This document shows, in pieces, positions 12,060-24,265 of a stretch of DNA of 64,000 bases. Each line of letters begins with the position of its first letter. Position 1 is the stretch's first letter. The translations under genes and the position numbers were made by a program. The DNA is from Armillaria gallica. Lineage: Eukaryota; Basidiomycota; Agaricomycetes; Agaricales; Physalacriaceae. The stretch covers positions 5,518,001-5,582,000 of the forward strand of contig JBANDB010000004.1 in assembly GCA_037576215.1 (NCBI GenBank), given 5' to 3'. Below the pieces are notes generated by a model. The model saw only the letters and a program-made list of their open reading frames with translations. It searched no databases and had not been told where the DNA came from.

Positions 12060-13460
12060 TTGCCGAACATACGCGCTGGATTTGACCCTGAGATGTTGAA
12101 GAGATGCTTTGCTGGTTTTCGTACGTGCGATATTTATAAAGCCATCGTCTCGCCACTCATCGTTACATAGGCCGGTCTCTTCTATGCCGTGGTCACCATT
12201 TTCGTCGTTCGAACGTCGCCGAACCTCCAAGGTCAAGGATTTCTGTTTGAGCGTGCAGCAGTCACGACCTTGTTCAGTCTCGCTGTGGACAGTGCATTGC
12301 CAGGGACTCCTCCGTCACTTCGGTACGCGAAGCCATCAATCTTCCAACAACCAACTCGCAATGGTTGGCGGTACGTTAGCCTGTTACTGTGCTCGCCGAA
12401 GGGGATGACACCGCGATACTTGCCACGGTATAGAGAACGTACCTCGAAGAATGCGCTGGGAAGGATGAAGGGATGGACTAAGTAGATGTTTTGCTCATCT
12501 TCGTGAGTAAGTCATCCAACAATCATCATTTCTTTGCTGATCCTTGTACAGAGGCAGGTCTCTTCCTCTCTGCCGTCTGCGTAGTCCAAAACGTCGCAGG
12601 TTCATGCAACAGCAACACTTCAGCGCGCAATGGTTCTCTTGTCCCTCGTTCCATTCTCAGCCTCACTCCCTTCTCTCGGATTTTCGCCTCGCATTATCTA
12701 CTTCGCTGGTTAACGTACCAACTTCTCACTATGGCTCTGTTCGCTGTCCCGACAAAACGATGGATCCAACAATACATCGCCATGCCAAACAGGTGCCATA
12801 TACGTCAATTCCGATACATGGGCTTGAGCAATGGGATGCGGCTTTCATCATCTCTTGAGCGTGTGTCTGCAACCACGGCACGTATCTGGTGGGCGCGTTA
12901 TTCCCATGCACGTTCGACTCTTCTCATTACGAAGAGGTCCCCCTGTACTCTCCTTGGACGTTACCATCGCACCTCACGAAGCTGACACCAATTCCCGCTT
13001 GTTCCTTTTGCTTCCCTCGGTTGCTCTCCAAGACAGCGAGTACCAGTTTGTTTTGGTGAATGCAACACAGTTCGAGTCGGATAGGCTTTGGGTCGTTGAT
13101 GTGGGAAGGAACGACTAGTATTCTCGGGGATGCGTGGTTCTTTCAAGTCGTTCCAAGCATCTCTCCGTTTCCTCAGCCTACCTAGCAAGACCCTTTCGGC
13201 GAGTAGTACTCGTGTCCCAGACAATTAGCCTGTGTTAAGGAGCTCGCTCGCTTCAGGATGCACTATACCCTATTTCTATGGGAAACACAGGGTGCGTTCC
13301 GAATGAATTTGGCTAGAGCTATATTGCTGACGACTACCACAGTTGACGTTGCCTAACGGAACGTCTGATCTACTCGAAGGCACGACCCTGTACGACAAGG
13401 ACCGCGCTGTTGGAGCCGAAACAACACCACGAGTTACTAAAAGAGAACCAAAGAGCTCGT
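12060..13460 (+). pseudogene. Chimeric pseudogene: DUF6535 fragments joined to kinase-like fragment
   Basis: Two successive DUF6535 5' fragments are present. The first is at about 12060-12360 (LFYAVVTIFVVRTSPNLQ). The second is at about 12430-12935 (RTYLEECAG, then after a GTGAGT...TTGTACAG intron a degraded first-TM region, then IHQYIAMP-, RCHIRQFRYMG-like codons). At about 12940 the homology switches to the kinase-like gene, SLDVTIAPHEADTNSRL onward, ending near 13460 after the TLPNGT and TTLYDKD pieces. Several stops and frameshifts are present. A similar chimera stands at 18105-18995. Neither looks translatable as one protein. Confidence 0.6.
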
Positions 13461-16400
13461 GAGTTTCTCTCCGAACGTCCTAGAGAGTGGAGGTAGATGT
13501 GCTCCATTCGAGAGTCATGTATACTATTCGGTCAGGTATCATGTTCGTAGCGTAGAGTACTTGATAACAGGACCATCGTATCCCTTGAGGGCCGCTAGGC
13601 CCATAACCCTGCGCAACGGGCCTCACTGGTGGAAATCCGTACAGACGGCATTGTGAACTCCGTTGTCATGATCAGAAGCATACTATCAATACACACAACA
13701 TCGCGTCACCGCCGACTCTTTAGTCTACCGTTCCCAAGCCAAACCGCCGACGACGTCGATGTTCCACTCGACAAGGCAAATCCTTTTCGGTCTTGATCTT
13801 GAACTCTTGGGTGGATGAAAAAGAGCAAGCATGGTCTTCATGAGAAAGCGTTGTTGCTTTGACTGAATAAAGGTTTATAATGAGAGGAAAATACCAATAT
13901 ATACAGAGATTCTTCATCGCAACGAGTATGGAAGCACCATATTCACACCTTACCAGCCCCCATCAACTCCTTCCCAGCGTTCCGATGTTGTTGTCGCAGT
14001 CGTCGCCAAAGCGAGCTTACAGTCAGCCGGGAATTGAGAGTCGGAAGCTCGCCTCCTTCAAAAAGCATCCTGAAGTCTGAAACAGCAGAGAGAATTTCCT
14101 CCCTTCTCTGTGGCCACAATTCAAGTTGAAAGTGCTCCGGAATCGTATCGAGCTTCTGTAAGCACTCGGTCCACACCGGGTGATCCGGGTAACACTCTGC
14201 AAGGAGACGGAGGTGGGGGATGTCCCCAGAAATGATAAGCATTGCACAAACAGCAAAGATATTGTTGAGCTCAAAGAGGTATCCCACCACAGCATCCGTC
14301 CTCCTGACCCCACTAACAAAAGCCCCCAAGATCCCTCGCAGGTAGATGCCCCCCAAAATCTCATCATCCCCACGGAGCTTGACCACATAGTCAAGAAGAC
14401 GTCCGGAAACAAAACGGGAGAAAATCTGATTTGCAATGGGCTCGCCGAGCTGCAAGAATTCATACACAAATTGGAGTGTCTTGGAGTCGGAGGAGAGTGT
14501 CCAGGCTTGGTCCTCGAAGGCAAGTTGGGTAAAGTTGGAGGCCATGGTTGGGGTACACCAGTCAGAGGGGAGAAAGCGGGGGTGAGGGGTTGTGGAGTTG
14601 AGCACTTGGAGGAACAGCATCAGCGTGGTACGCTGAATATCCACCAACATAGTGGTGCCAAAGTCGTCTGAAGAAAGCAGCATATACAGGAGCTTCAGCA
14701 CCGCATATCGATTGCTGTCTAGTTCAAAAGAAGGAGTTACATAGTTCAGAATACGGCCTGGGAGGCCCATGTAAGTCTCAATGCTTTCCAGCACCTTGAC
14801 ATAAAGCTCTCCCATAGATGGTTTGATGGCCATCTTTTGGGTAGAGGGTGAGCCGGCTAGTGTCAGCAGCGAAAGCAGGCGTGGATCCTGAGGAGCGGGG
14901 AATTCATCGGCAGCGGGATCAGGGTGGAAGATGCTATCCTTCACATGTGTGAAACCCTCAACAAAGGCATCGGCAATGTCTGGATACAGATGATAGTAAA
15001 CAGCCATCTGAAGAGGTGCAGCACGGTGGTCCTTATCAGAAATCGAACGAATCTTCACGCCATTTTTTGGGAAAAGGGGAGGTGGCTCGTAGTCGGCATG
15101 CCAATAGTCCGGGGGAATCATCAGGAATAAGGGAATCAGACCACTCTCTAGAGTGAAGGGTAGGAGCTCCTGGAGAAGATGGGCCCATACAATGGGCTGC
15201 AGGCAAAGGCACTTATCTGGTGATTCCATAAATTGAGTTTTGACTAGATTCGCAATCTCATAGGTACGCGGATAAACATAGACACACAGAACCTCCGCGT
15301 AGGCTTCTGTGGACGGCCGGTCTATTTCCGTCAGCCTGTGGGACCAGGTGCCGAAGCGGAGGCTCGCACGAATAAGGCGATCGACGATACTTTCCTGGCG
15401 AGTGATAGCCATGTGGTCAAAGACGTCGGGATCGAACATCTCTGGAAACCTCTCCGTGTATTGCTTTAAAGGCTCCACTGACCGTAACGGTAAGGCGCTG
15501 GTCGATTGGATGACAATATTCTGTACACTGGGGTTGGAGGACATGTTCGACAACCAGCCCAAGGCATATACATCGAGGTCATCGGCCCTGAGATCAATAG
15601 CTGCATGCTCGATGTCTCGGAACTTGCGAGGAGGAGGCTTTGTGGGTGTTGAGGCTGATGAAACCAGAGTGATGAGGCGAATGGTATAGGCATAGGAGTG
15701 GAATATGTACTGTGTCAGTGGTGTCTTATACGGGCACGAAGGGTACATAATCGGCAGGATGTTGCTGACAAAGTACGCAACGAAGGATATAAGTGTGATG
15801 GCTCCGACGACAGATGCAATGGTCACTTGTAGTGGGACGAGGAAAAGTACCAAGCCCACTAGAAATATACCAAGCGAGACACTCAGGAGAACGGGTAACA
15901 ATCCGATGATGAAACCCACACCCCATCGCTCCAGCCCCATGTATCGAAACTGACGTACACGACATCTGTCTCGGGGGGTGCCTGATGGAACAGTGATGTA
16001 TTGATGAATCCACTGTTTTGTGAGGACAGCAAACAGGGCGGTAGCGAGACTGAATGAAAGACTGATGAACCACAGTCCATTGACTAGCGAATCGGATATC
16101 GTGGGACGGAAGTCTGAGAAGGGAGTGAGATCTGAGCGAGGAACATTGTTGACGAGAGTACCGTTGGCCGCTGCACGCTGGACATCGATGAGCTCAAACA
16201 GAAGCGTTGCCGTGACCTGACCGTAATTGACTTGAAGATTCTGGGATGTTTGAACGACGAATGTAGTGACCACGGCTGAGAAGAGACCGGCCTGTACAAA
16301 TATGACTAAAGATACAATGACCGTTGAATAAAGCACTTACGAAAACGAGCAAAACATCTAAACCGTCCCTCCATCCTTCCAACATCTCAATGTCAAATGC

Positions 16401-16900
16401 ACTGCATTCTTCAAGGTATGTCCTCCATACCCTCGCAAGTGGACCCAGTTCCTCATACCGCTTATCCTCCGGAAATCTTTGCTCATAGTCAAATGGGTCA
16501 TTCCCTTTGCTCTCAGTGAGATATGCCGCCAATACAACAACGAGTCAACATACCTCCGACCTGAAATCCACGTTGCTGTATGCCAAATACGCTGCGAAGT
16601 AACTTACGCCATCGTGGCAAGGAATAAGCTGTTGAATTCTCATTTATGTCCAGAGGTTGCGAATCGTCCGCAGGATCATCCGGTGTCCCTGTGCCGCCTT
16701 GAGTGTCATGAACTGGCCTCGCCGGCTGCTGAGCCTCAGGCTGGGAATCGCCCGCAGGATCATCCGACGTTCCCGTGTCGCTTTCAGTATCATAGGGTAG
16801 TCTTTGGGAGTTTTCGTCGTCTATGTCTGGTACGATATCGATGGAAGGCATGACTACCGAGTGGTGTGAGGAAAAGAAGAGCTCGCTAGGCGCCGAGGCT
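13455..16900. repeat. Segmental duplication S1, left copy
   Basis: From the GTTTCTCTCCGAA motif near 13459 through the DUF6535 gene this segment matches 27497-30860 in the same orientation, with scattered substitutions and small indels. The match covers the 3' flank, the whole gene and its first exon. Divergence increases in exon 1. The copies lie about 14 kb apart. Confidence 0.8.
13943..16851 (-). CDS. DUF6535-family membrane protein, intact
   Basis: Exons 16851-16561, 16511-16341 and 16291-13943, with two 49-bp introns, give about 936 aa. The exon-1 donor (CAG|GTCGGA) is weak and was chosen by phase. Exon 1 is a low-complexity acidic N-terminus with repeated DDPA.DSQP units. Exon 2 carries FDYEQRFPEDK, VWRTYLEEC and DVLLVF. 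Exon 3 begins AGLFSAVVTTFVVQTSQNLQ and holds membrane helices around LWFISLSFSLATALFAVLTK, GVGFIIGLLPVLLSVSLGIF and IASVVGAITLISFVAYFVSN, with the conserved loop PSGTPRDRCRVRQFRYMGLE. A roughly 550-aa soluble C-terminal region follows. No stop or frameshift was seen. Function of DUF6535 proteins is unknown. The paralogue at 28001-30783 is closely similar along exons 2 and 3. Confidence 0.85.
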
Positions 16901-18104
16901 GTATCGTTGTACCCACGGTGCCTCCGGTCGGACCGTGGCCGTGGAAGTGCATAGACGTCAAGGCTAGTGACATTTGGATAACGATGTAAAAATCGAGGCT
17001 AGCACCAGTACGGGCAGAGATCCTCTCTGCTTGCGCCATCGTTGGTTGCGGTTCAATCTGCCTTGACACGAGAGAGAGTGAGACTGAGGTATCTGAGGTG
17101 TGACGGTAGTTCGGTGAGTAAGGCGAGAAGCGGTCATATCCTTATTGAGCGAAATCTGTAGCCAGCGCCTGCCAAACTCAGAAAGACCTGTCTGCAAGGC
17201 CAAAGATAATTTGAAAGACCCCAAATATTCAGGACGTATTAATATCTCTGGGAAGCGTTTCTCCGTTCCGCACCTTCTGAGTCAGTTTGCCTTCGGGGTG
17301 TAAATAATATCGGTGCAAAGGAATATCCGATTTATTCAGGGGGATTGATACATGCCCGAGTGAAAACCAACGAATTGGAATGAGTGCATCAAGGAACAAG
17401 TGGAGGCATAGCGGTGGAATAAAGATACGGAATGTTCACCAAAAGTTCGAAACGAGTAGGAGGGTACTGTAGTGGCGCAAGCGAGCCCACGGCTTCCCAG
17501 ACGTCTTTCCGAGGTGGAGCGAAAGGGAAGGTAAGATGGTACCAACTATTCCGCACACCTTTGAAAGCGAAGATTACAGCTGGTCGCGATGACCAGAAAC
17601 AAGGAACGCGTCGTCTTGGCCCAAAGCCGCGTCGTTCAGGGCTTCTTCCAAAAAAAGAAAAAAGAGCATCGATATAGGTCAACTTGAAGGCAAACCACGT
17701 TTCTCAAGCTTGAGCGGTCACAGAGTCGGCTAAATGATATGAAGGGTAGGTGGCATGTAAAATCAATGTCGACAGGACTCACAGAGTGTCTGAAGCTTTG
17801 AACGAGGACGAGATTGAAGCCACGTCGCTTTGTTTGGCTCCGCTGGCGGCCTCGCGCCAAACAGCCTACCCATGCCTTCGCCTTCCATCCATACTGCATA
17901 CACAAATCACGCCCCATAATGCCTAAGAGACACCCCATGGCGATCCCCAGCCTGTGAAGAGTACGACTGCTTATTCCTTGCGGTACCAGCAAAACCAACC
18001 TTGCAAAGCCTTGACATAAAGCAACGTAGGTTTGGTTTATCTCTGCGCTTGCCATAAATCTAATTGAGAGCAAAGGGAATGGCGCGTTTGAACATGAACA
18101 GACA
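16852..18104. other. Intergenic; palindrome at 17832-17862
   Basis: Short overlapping ORFs occur. The longest readable is 17682-17389 (minus, 97 aa, beginning TYIDALFSFFGRSPERRGFG), with no recognised domain. The GTTTGGCTC...GCGCCAAAC palindrome at 17832-17862 is another member of the short hairpin family described at 11174. No gene can be supported. Confidence 0.35.
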
Positions 18105-18995
18105 CGGTACGAGGAGCTGCCGAACATACCTTGAAGAATGCGCTGGATTTGACGCCGTTGAAGGGGATGTTTCGCTGGTTTTCGTGAGTGCGATATTTCA
18201 CAAAGCCATCGTTTCGTCACTCGTCGTTACATAGGCCGGTTTCTTCTATGCTGTGGTCACCATTTTCGTTATTTATTTAAATATACCAGAACCCTTCTGT
18301 TTGAGTGCGCGGCAATCAATGGTTCTCTCGTTCCACACCCTTCTCGCTTTTTCCCCTGCATCATCTGATTCGCTGGTTAGCGCATGAGCCTCTCGTCCAG
18401 TCTCCCTGACTAAACAGTGCATTGCCGGGCACTCCTCAGTGTATGCGGGCTTGGAGCACGAAGCTGTCACCTTCCAAGTTCACCTGTTTGCTCTCCAAGG
18501 CAGCGAGTACCAGTTTGTTTTGAAAATTTCGATACAGCGCGAGCCGGATCTGCTTTGGGTTGCGGATGTGAGAAAGAATGATGGTTCTTCTTGGGGATGC
18601 GCAGTACCAGCATCTCCCCTGGCTCGGCGAGTACTCGTGTCCCAGAATATTAGCCTGTGTCGAGGGGCTCGTGTATAACGCGCTTCGAGGATGCCTACTT
18701 TTATGGGAAACACAGGGTGCGTTTTGAATGAATTCGTACGGTGTTGTATCATTGATGATTGCCACAGTTGACGTTGCATAACGGAGACATTACCAGGGAC
18801 AATCTACTCGAATACATCGAAGGCATGGCCTTTGCTGATCTACATCACAGGTATTCCACTGTGCCATTGAAGCCGAAACGACACCGTGAGCTACTAAAAA
18901 AACAAATAAAAGAGCTCGTGAGTTTTCTCCGGGCATCCTTTGTTCTATTGCTTATTTAACAACCGTCCCAGCAACGCAAGGTATATTCGAAATCA
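18105..18995 (+). pseudogene. Second DUF6535/kinase chimeric pseudogene
   Basis: RTYLEECAGFDAVEGD followed by a shortened region, a GTGAGT...TACATAG intron and AGFFYAVVTIF identify a DUF6535 5' fragment. Relative to intact genes the EMLEGWRDGL part of exon 2 is altered. From about 18430 the sequence is kinase-like gene: FALQGSEYQFVL, DLLWVADVRKND, a donor and intron like the intact gene's intron 1, then LTLHNGDITRDNLLEYIEG and a third-exon start near 18960-19000. Internal deletions remove the kinase core. It resembles 12060-13460 in parts and order. Confidence 0.6.
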
Positions 18996-19029
18996 ATGCG
19001 CGTTAGGTCATTCTGAACTGGAGAAGGTG

Positions 19030-19195
19030 ATGCGGGTTTCTCACCTACTTGGCACGCGAAGAGAGGTTGAGTTGCCCCACTAACCTCGTATTAGAAAGAG
19101 CTAGCCGATCCTCATAGCAGAGCGATGCCTGTGAGTCCCTTTATTTGCACGTCGAATTGTGGACCCCGCAAATTTTTGGCAATTGGTAGGATCAA
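19030..19195 (-). other. Orphan conserved exon, copy b (inverted)
   Basis: Reverse complement matches 9755-9920, including the (T/G)TCCAC(A/G)ATTCGACGT block and the GGTGAGAA donor-like end. It directly follows the chimeric pseudogene, in opposite orientation. Confidence 0.45.
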
Positions 19196-19625
19196 GAACT
19201 GCTACCGAACTGAATTCTGACATCACTCGCACACTCGCTCACTAAAGGACCACCTCTCACATCCTCGGCGACGACAGTGGGCTCGCAAACATTCCGATAA
19301 ATCCTCCCTGACTTGCCTGTGTCAAAGCGAGATGGGACGCGACCAATGACAGCCCAAGTGGAGAGGACCCAGGCCCTTACTGGACGTCGTAACCTCACCA
19401 ATGCTCGATTGGGAGTCCCTGTTTGCCTTCCGGTGTCTCGACGGAGACCAGCTCAGCATTGTCCGGTGTATTATATAAATCGTGGCTTCCGCTGATAGTT
19501 ACTAATATGACATGCCAATTATTAACAATAAGTCCGTATCCCGTGTCCATGTCAATTAAGAGTCTATGCAGATAAGAAGTATTTCTTCTCGCAGTTGTGG
19601 TCCATCGTGAATAAAAGCAGGTACT
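19196..19625. other. Intergenic 3' region
   Basis: AT-richer stretch downstream of the membrane protein gene. No gene, repeat or RNA was recognised. Confidence 0.4.
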
Positions 19626-22563
19626 TCACCACTGGTAAGAAATCCTCGAGTCCCCCATTAGTTTCGCCATCTCCTTGGTTTTCATCCCTTTCCGAATACC
19701 TTTTGTGTCGGTGCCGACGATCAGCTCATTAGCGTGAAACGCCGCAAGCCACGAGTAAAGGTCAAAGCCACGGCGAGGAACATGGAAGGGAAGTGTTGAG
19801 ACGAAGAAGCCTGCGATGACCCCAACACACAGTACGGTTATCAGAAGGCTGACCATATACAGAGTGTGGATCTCGGCACAGGCAAGTATAAGGTCGGGGT
19901 ATTGGCGTGCGAGCGTATCGGCAGATCCTGCAAAGTAGGGCAGTACGTTGGTGGCATCTGCCCGGGCTCTTGCCTGCGCAAACAATTCGCCGGAGAGCTC
20001 TGTATATCCATAGGGCCCCGTTCCATTTGTAAAAGAGATCAACTGCAAATTGATATTATCAGCCGCCTATGTGAGTAACTCCGGGAAAGGATCCTGACCG
20101 TGGGAGATGAAACATAAGAGGCGTCTCTTCCATTGTCCTGAAAGTTAAGGTTCAAGAAAGAAATTTGGTACAGTCATAAAACCGACGAACCTTGATCATC
20201 TGATTAACAGAATTGCCGTGCAGAGTCTCATACACGTATTTCAGCTCTGTCGAATTTAACTGTCGCTTCACGTTGGAACCCGTCACAGCATTGCCTGTTC
20301 GTTTCTCTGTTGCTGAAGAATCCGTGATCTCCTTATTCTGACTGATAATGCCCGTAGATGAGGGTACCCCGGTGGTGGAGTTGTACGTCTCTACGATGTA
20401 CGGCTCGTATAGCTCCAAGCAAACAGCAGCGTCATAGCCTATCCACGTTTCCCTCCCATTTTTATCGAGGACATATTTGTCGCTATATGTCGCGAAAGTA
20501 CCGTTCAGGGCATAGGTGGTGTTTAACCGAACTAGTACCCATTCAATGGATATCCAGCCAACACCTTCTTTGCCTAGATGAGAATGTCATCGGTCAAAGA
20601 ATCAACACAATAATTGGTGCCCTACCCATTGTGATAGGTTCGCTTTTAAGAGTATGGACAACACCGTTGTCGGTGAAATACGCTATGCGTAGACGATGTT
20701 ATATAGAAGTTCGATAAAAGAAACCATCTCATACCTGCAAATGCGGTATCGTTAACATCGACAGTTGAGGGTAGAGTATCGTTCAGCTGGAGTACGGCCG
20801 TCACGTTGCCTTCCCGATAAGAAGAGAATGCGAGACGGTCGAGACCAAAAGAAGAAAATAAGGTATTTATCGTTTCCCGAGGCGTGAATAGGTACGTGAT
20901 ATTATTGAAAGACCTAGGGATGCTGTGGCGGAAAAAATAAGTGCCATAAGCGTTAATGAATCCTGTGGACGTACATATTCTTCGACCCATCTGGGACCTT
21001 CTCACAGTGAATTCTGATACCCCACCGCGGATATCTTGGTAACATTCATCAACGGACTGGCAAGTGTATTATCAGAAAGCAAGTTTCACCTTAAGAAAGA
21101 TCCGGGTTTCACAGCATTTGTACTCAAGGAATCAGTGGCGACACTAGCAGACTTGGTGCCCGATGTAGATGTAGTCATATTTTCACTCAATGTCCCGAAT
21201 CCACTACCGTCTGGAAGAAACTGGGAGAGGCTTGCTTCAGAGAAATAAACAGTGTCGTTATTCCATGGATAGGATATAGCAGTAGGAAGCGATCGATGTT
21301 CAGCGAACGGGGATAAAGTCCACGTCAGTGTGTAGTCCTACAATATAACGTTGAGTGACAGAAAATACAGCCTGAAGGAAGGATTGACATTGAATACTGA
21401 CGCGAGAGCAGCAGTGTTTGATATATCGCCCTTTGATAAGTCACCTTTTACTGTGACCTCCTGGTATTCGGTATGTTGATGCTGAGGAAAGGTGAGATCA
21501 CATTGAAGACATGGATATATATCTAGAAATCGCTCACCGATACAAACGTTGATATATTAACTATACGACCAAAAATAAAGGTCAGCGACGCTGCGAGGAT
21601 GACATTGAGTAAGAAAAAAAGAATGGCCAGAGACCATGGGCGCTTGCTAGACGCGATTAGTTACCTAAAATTTGGACACGCCCAAAAAGAGACTTACTCA
21701 TAATGTTGACGTTCCCTCCTAGTGGTCCCTGGGTACATGAACCTCGACCACAAGAGTTGAAGCGCAGGCCAAGCACTTGTCGGATCTCGTGAAGGAGCCG
21801 CCAAATCACTCAGCCTGATCCCTGGAGCATCACTGATACGCGATTGGTGGATAATCATGGCCCAAGCTAGGTTACATATGATGGTAAGTATTCCCTGTAT
21901 GAATGACAAGTCCTGGTACGCACTCGCAGCTTCCAGGAACGGCCTAGCCAGTGAAAGAAGGCTAAGACCTAACGCGAAACCTATAGCACCACAGCCGACA
22001 CTGACAAAAAACCGGTTCCAAAACAGTGTCTTGTTACGTGCGATTATGACGAATATGGTTAGGATGGGGTATGCAAGCAGACAAAGAATGATGTGTATTA
22101 TGATTTTGGGCCATTCTGAAGCTTCAAAACTCTTTTCGAACGTGTGATGTTTCTGTTGCTCGGGCGAAGCGCCTACTGATGGCGCCCTTAGTGAGGCAGA
22201 GACAGGGGAAGAGTATTGGTCATATAACTCCGTAGCATCAAAGATTTTGTCTTTGAACGACATGGATTCCGATACAGCTGTGAAATCTGAGCTGTAGGTT
22301 TCAATGGATGCATAGCTCTGATGCCTCCCGTCGGACCAAGGAAGAGAAAGCTTTCTTGGACTAAGCGGTGAGATGAAGACACGACCCTGGTCTGAGCAAC
22401 GGAGAGAGCGGTTTGGAACGAGATGAATGTCATCATTGGTCCGACTAGGCGTGTTGTTGTCGTACGTGTCATGGCGAGGAAGGCTGCTGTACAAACTCAG
22501 GCTTAAGTTTGGTGAGGACTGTGGGAACAGGACACGGTTCGGAGGGGGTGAAGGAGTATCCAT
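19626..22563 (-). CDS. Multi-exon membrane protein, function unknown
   Basis: A chain of minus-strand exons can be joined in frame through short GT-AG introns; the clearest is 21697-21647 (51 bp). The start at 22563 (MDTPSPPPNRVLF) follows an in-frame ATG at 22680 that would add a less plausible extension. Order: a Ser/Pro-rich cytosolic-looking N-terminus; three hydrophobic helices (IIIHIILCLLAYPILTIFVI, FFVSVGCGAIGFALGLSLLS, IQGILTIICNLAWAMII); a fourth after the intron (WSLAILFFLLNVILAASLTF); a long extracellular-type region rich in N-glycosylation sequons (NNDT, NNIT, NVTA, NDTLP, NGTF, NSTE); a last helix VSLLITVLCVGVIAGFFVST; and a short basic tail. No interruption was seen. It is single-copy here and not obviously repeat-derived. 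Family not recognised; the layout suits a surface protein. Confidence 0.65.
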
Positions 22564-22878
22564 AGCACCATGAAAGTGAAAGTGAAACAAACTGGAAAGC
22601 CAAGGATGAAAGAGAGAAAGGGAGGTCCCACTTGAAGCGCACGCATTCGCCCTTTTATTACCTCCCTTCCTCCTTACCATATTCGATGTGTATGAGAACT
22701 GTTTGGACCCAGGGCAATCCAGGGTCGCTCTTCTTCATGCGTCACGGAAGATGATTTCTAGAGACTCGGTCCCTGACTTAAGCACGATGCCTTCAAAACT
22801 GGAGCAGGATAAAATGCACATCTATAAGTACGCAAGAAGGTTTCAGCATGATCAAACATAAAGTGTGGACGAAGGGGG
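22564..22878. other. 5' flank of the membrane protein gene
   Basis: Contains an in-frame upstream ATG at 22680 and pyrimidine-rich stretches on the coding strand, as is common upstream of fungal starts. No defined promoter element can be named. Confidence 0.3.
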
Positions 22879-23166
22879 CTACAGCTCCGCCACTTCATGC
22901 TTTTTCTTCCTTTTCGTCGAGGTTTCGCGGGCTTCCTTTGCGGGCCGTTTGAGGACATACTCTCTTGATTTGAGTTGCAGATCGACCTGATATAGATGAG
23001 GGGCGATGCGCTGACAGAGAAAGAAAAAGGAGACCTTTCGAGGAAGGCGGGTAGGGAGTATACGGTTCTTAGTTGCCTGTGACGTTGATGCTTCGCGTAA
23101 GCCAGCTGTAGCGCGCTGTGGCTGTATCCTTCTTGGGAGACTTTTCTTCGTTGTTCCGACAGACAT
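22879..23166 (-). CDS. Small basic hypothetical protein
   Basis: A 95-aa ORF starting MSVGTTKKSLPRRIQPQRA, rich in Lys/Arg, with a basic C-terminus (TSTKRKKKHEVAEL). An overlapping longer ORF in another frame is less convincing. It lies about 300 bp upstream of the membrane protein gene on the same strand. No family recognised. It could be a chance ORF. Confidence 0.3.
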   Translation of the reverse strand: MSVGTTKKSLPRRIQPQRATAGLREASTSQATKNRILPTRLPRKVSFFFLCQRIAPHLYQVDLQLKSREYVLKRPAKEARETSTKRKKKHEVAEL

Positions 23167-24265
23167 CGATCAATGAACGACATCCAGCGTACTATTCCCT
23201 AGGGAGTGTGATATGAGTACCCGGAAAAGAGGATATCTATGAGGGGCTCGATGAGTTCCAAACGCCAAAATGGTGACTCAGAGCAACTAGATCGTAAGCT
23301 TCATTTCCCGACGCCGTTCTTCTTCCGCCGAAACAGATCACATAAACCAGAGGCATTGAGAGCGAGGCATCACTCGTGTGATAGGCAAGCATCGTTTCTA
23401 TAGCGGACCATGCTTGTAATATGATGATGATGATGAGAAGTCTTGGCCTGGTACGAGCGACCCTCGGAATGAGTGCCAGGAGTTCTCCATGGGGTAGAGT
23501 TCGGTCTATGCGCTTATCTGAGTCTTCATGTGGGAGAGACGCCCAATTAGCTGCAACGTAAATGCTTGAGTCTGAGGTTTTAGCACCCCTGGTAAAGTGC
23601 GCGACGCATTCATAAAATACGCAACAAACGTGTCCCTGGCCACGAGCCTACGTCTCGTGAACCCGTGCGAAAAGTTCAGAAGGAACGCTATAGTGCACAG
23701 AACCACCCTTCGTCTTCCAGCGTTAGCAAAGATAACATTCCAGAGGGAAGCAGTCGTCTGGAATCTCTCCTTCCGTAGCCCCGAGGTTTGGAGTAAGATC
23801 CGGTCAATATGGTGTATGTATCGGTCTCTCCGTCATGCTTCGGGGATTGCTTGGTATGAACAAAAGATTTATTCTTCGGCTCGTGCAGAGACATTAGACT
23901 GCATCTATGTGTAATCTCAAAGCAACGTCCTTTGAGGGAAAGTTGTCTGAGAGCCCAAGGTGGAGATAGACTACAAAGTGGGTAAATCCTAGGCATGAGG
24001 TAAAGGGAAAGGACTTGCTTATCCTGAAGAATCTATCACCGCGTGCGACCATCCTATCCCCCTTCACCTTGGTCCTGCCACAGGTCTTGCTCGTTCCATT
24101 GTAATTCCGCTCAACAGCGCAGTTTAAACAGTGAGGTCACCATTTGAAGGAGAGGGTCGGACTATGTATTGATGAGTGGCCATAATTACCTGTGAACGGG
24201 ATGCAACGCCCACCAGTTTGCCGCAATCACCATTTATCTACAGCTCACGTCCCGCTTGCCGCATG
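23167..24265. other. Unassigned region
   Basis: On the minus strand 23790-23506 reads an Arg-rich hydrophobic stretch (VLCTIAFLLNFSHGF) that might be a membrane-protein exon, but no joinable neighbours were found. Around 24200 the plus strand has nothing recognisable beyond the start of module Y homology. Confidence 0.3.

Noticed and set aside
17636..18220. 194-aa minus-strand ORF over the second chimeric pseudogene
   Set aside because: It is antisense to recognisable DUF6535 sequence and has no features of its own.
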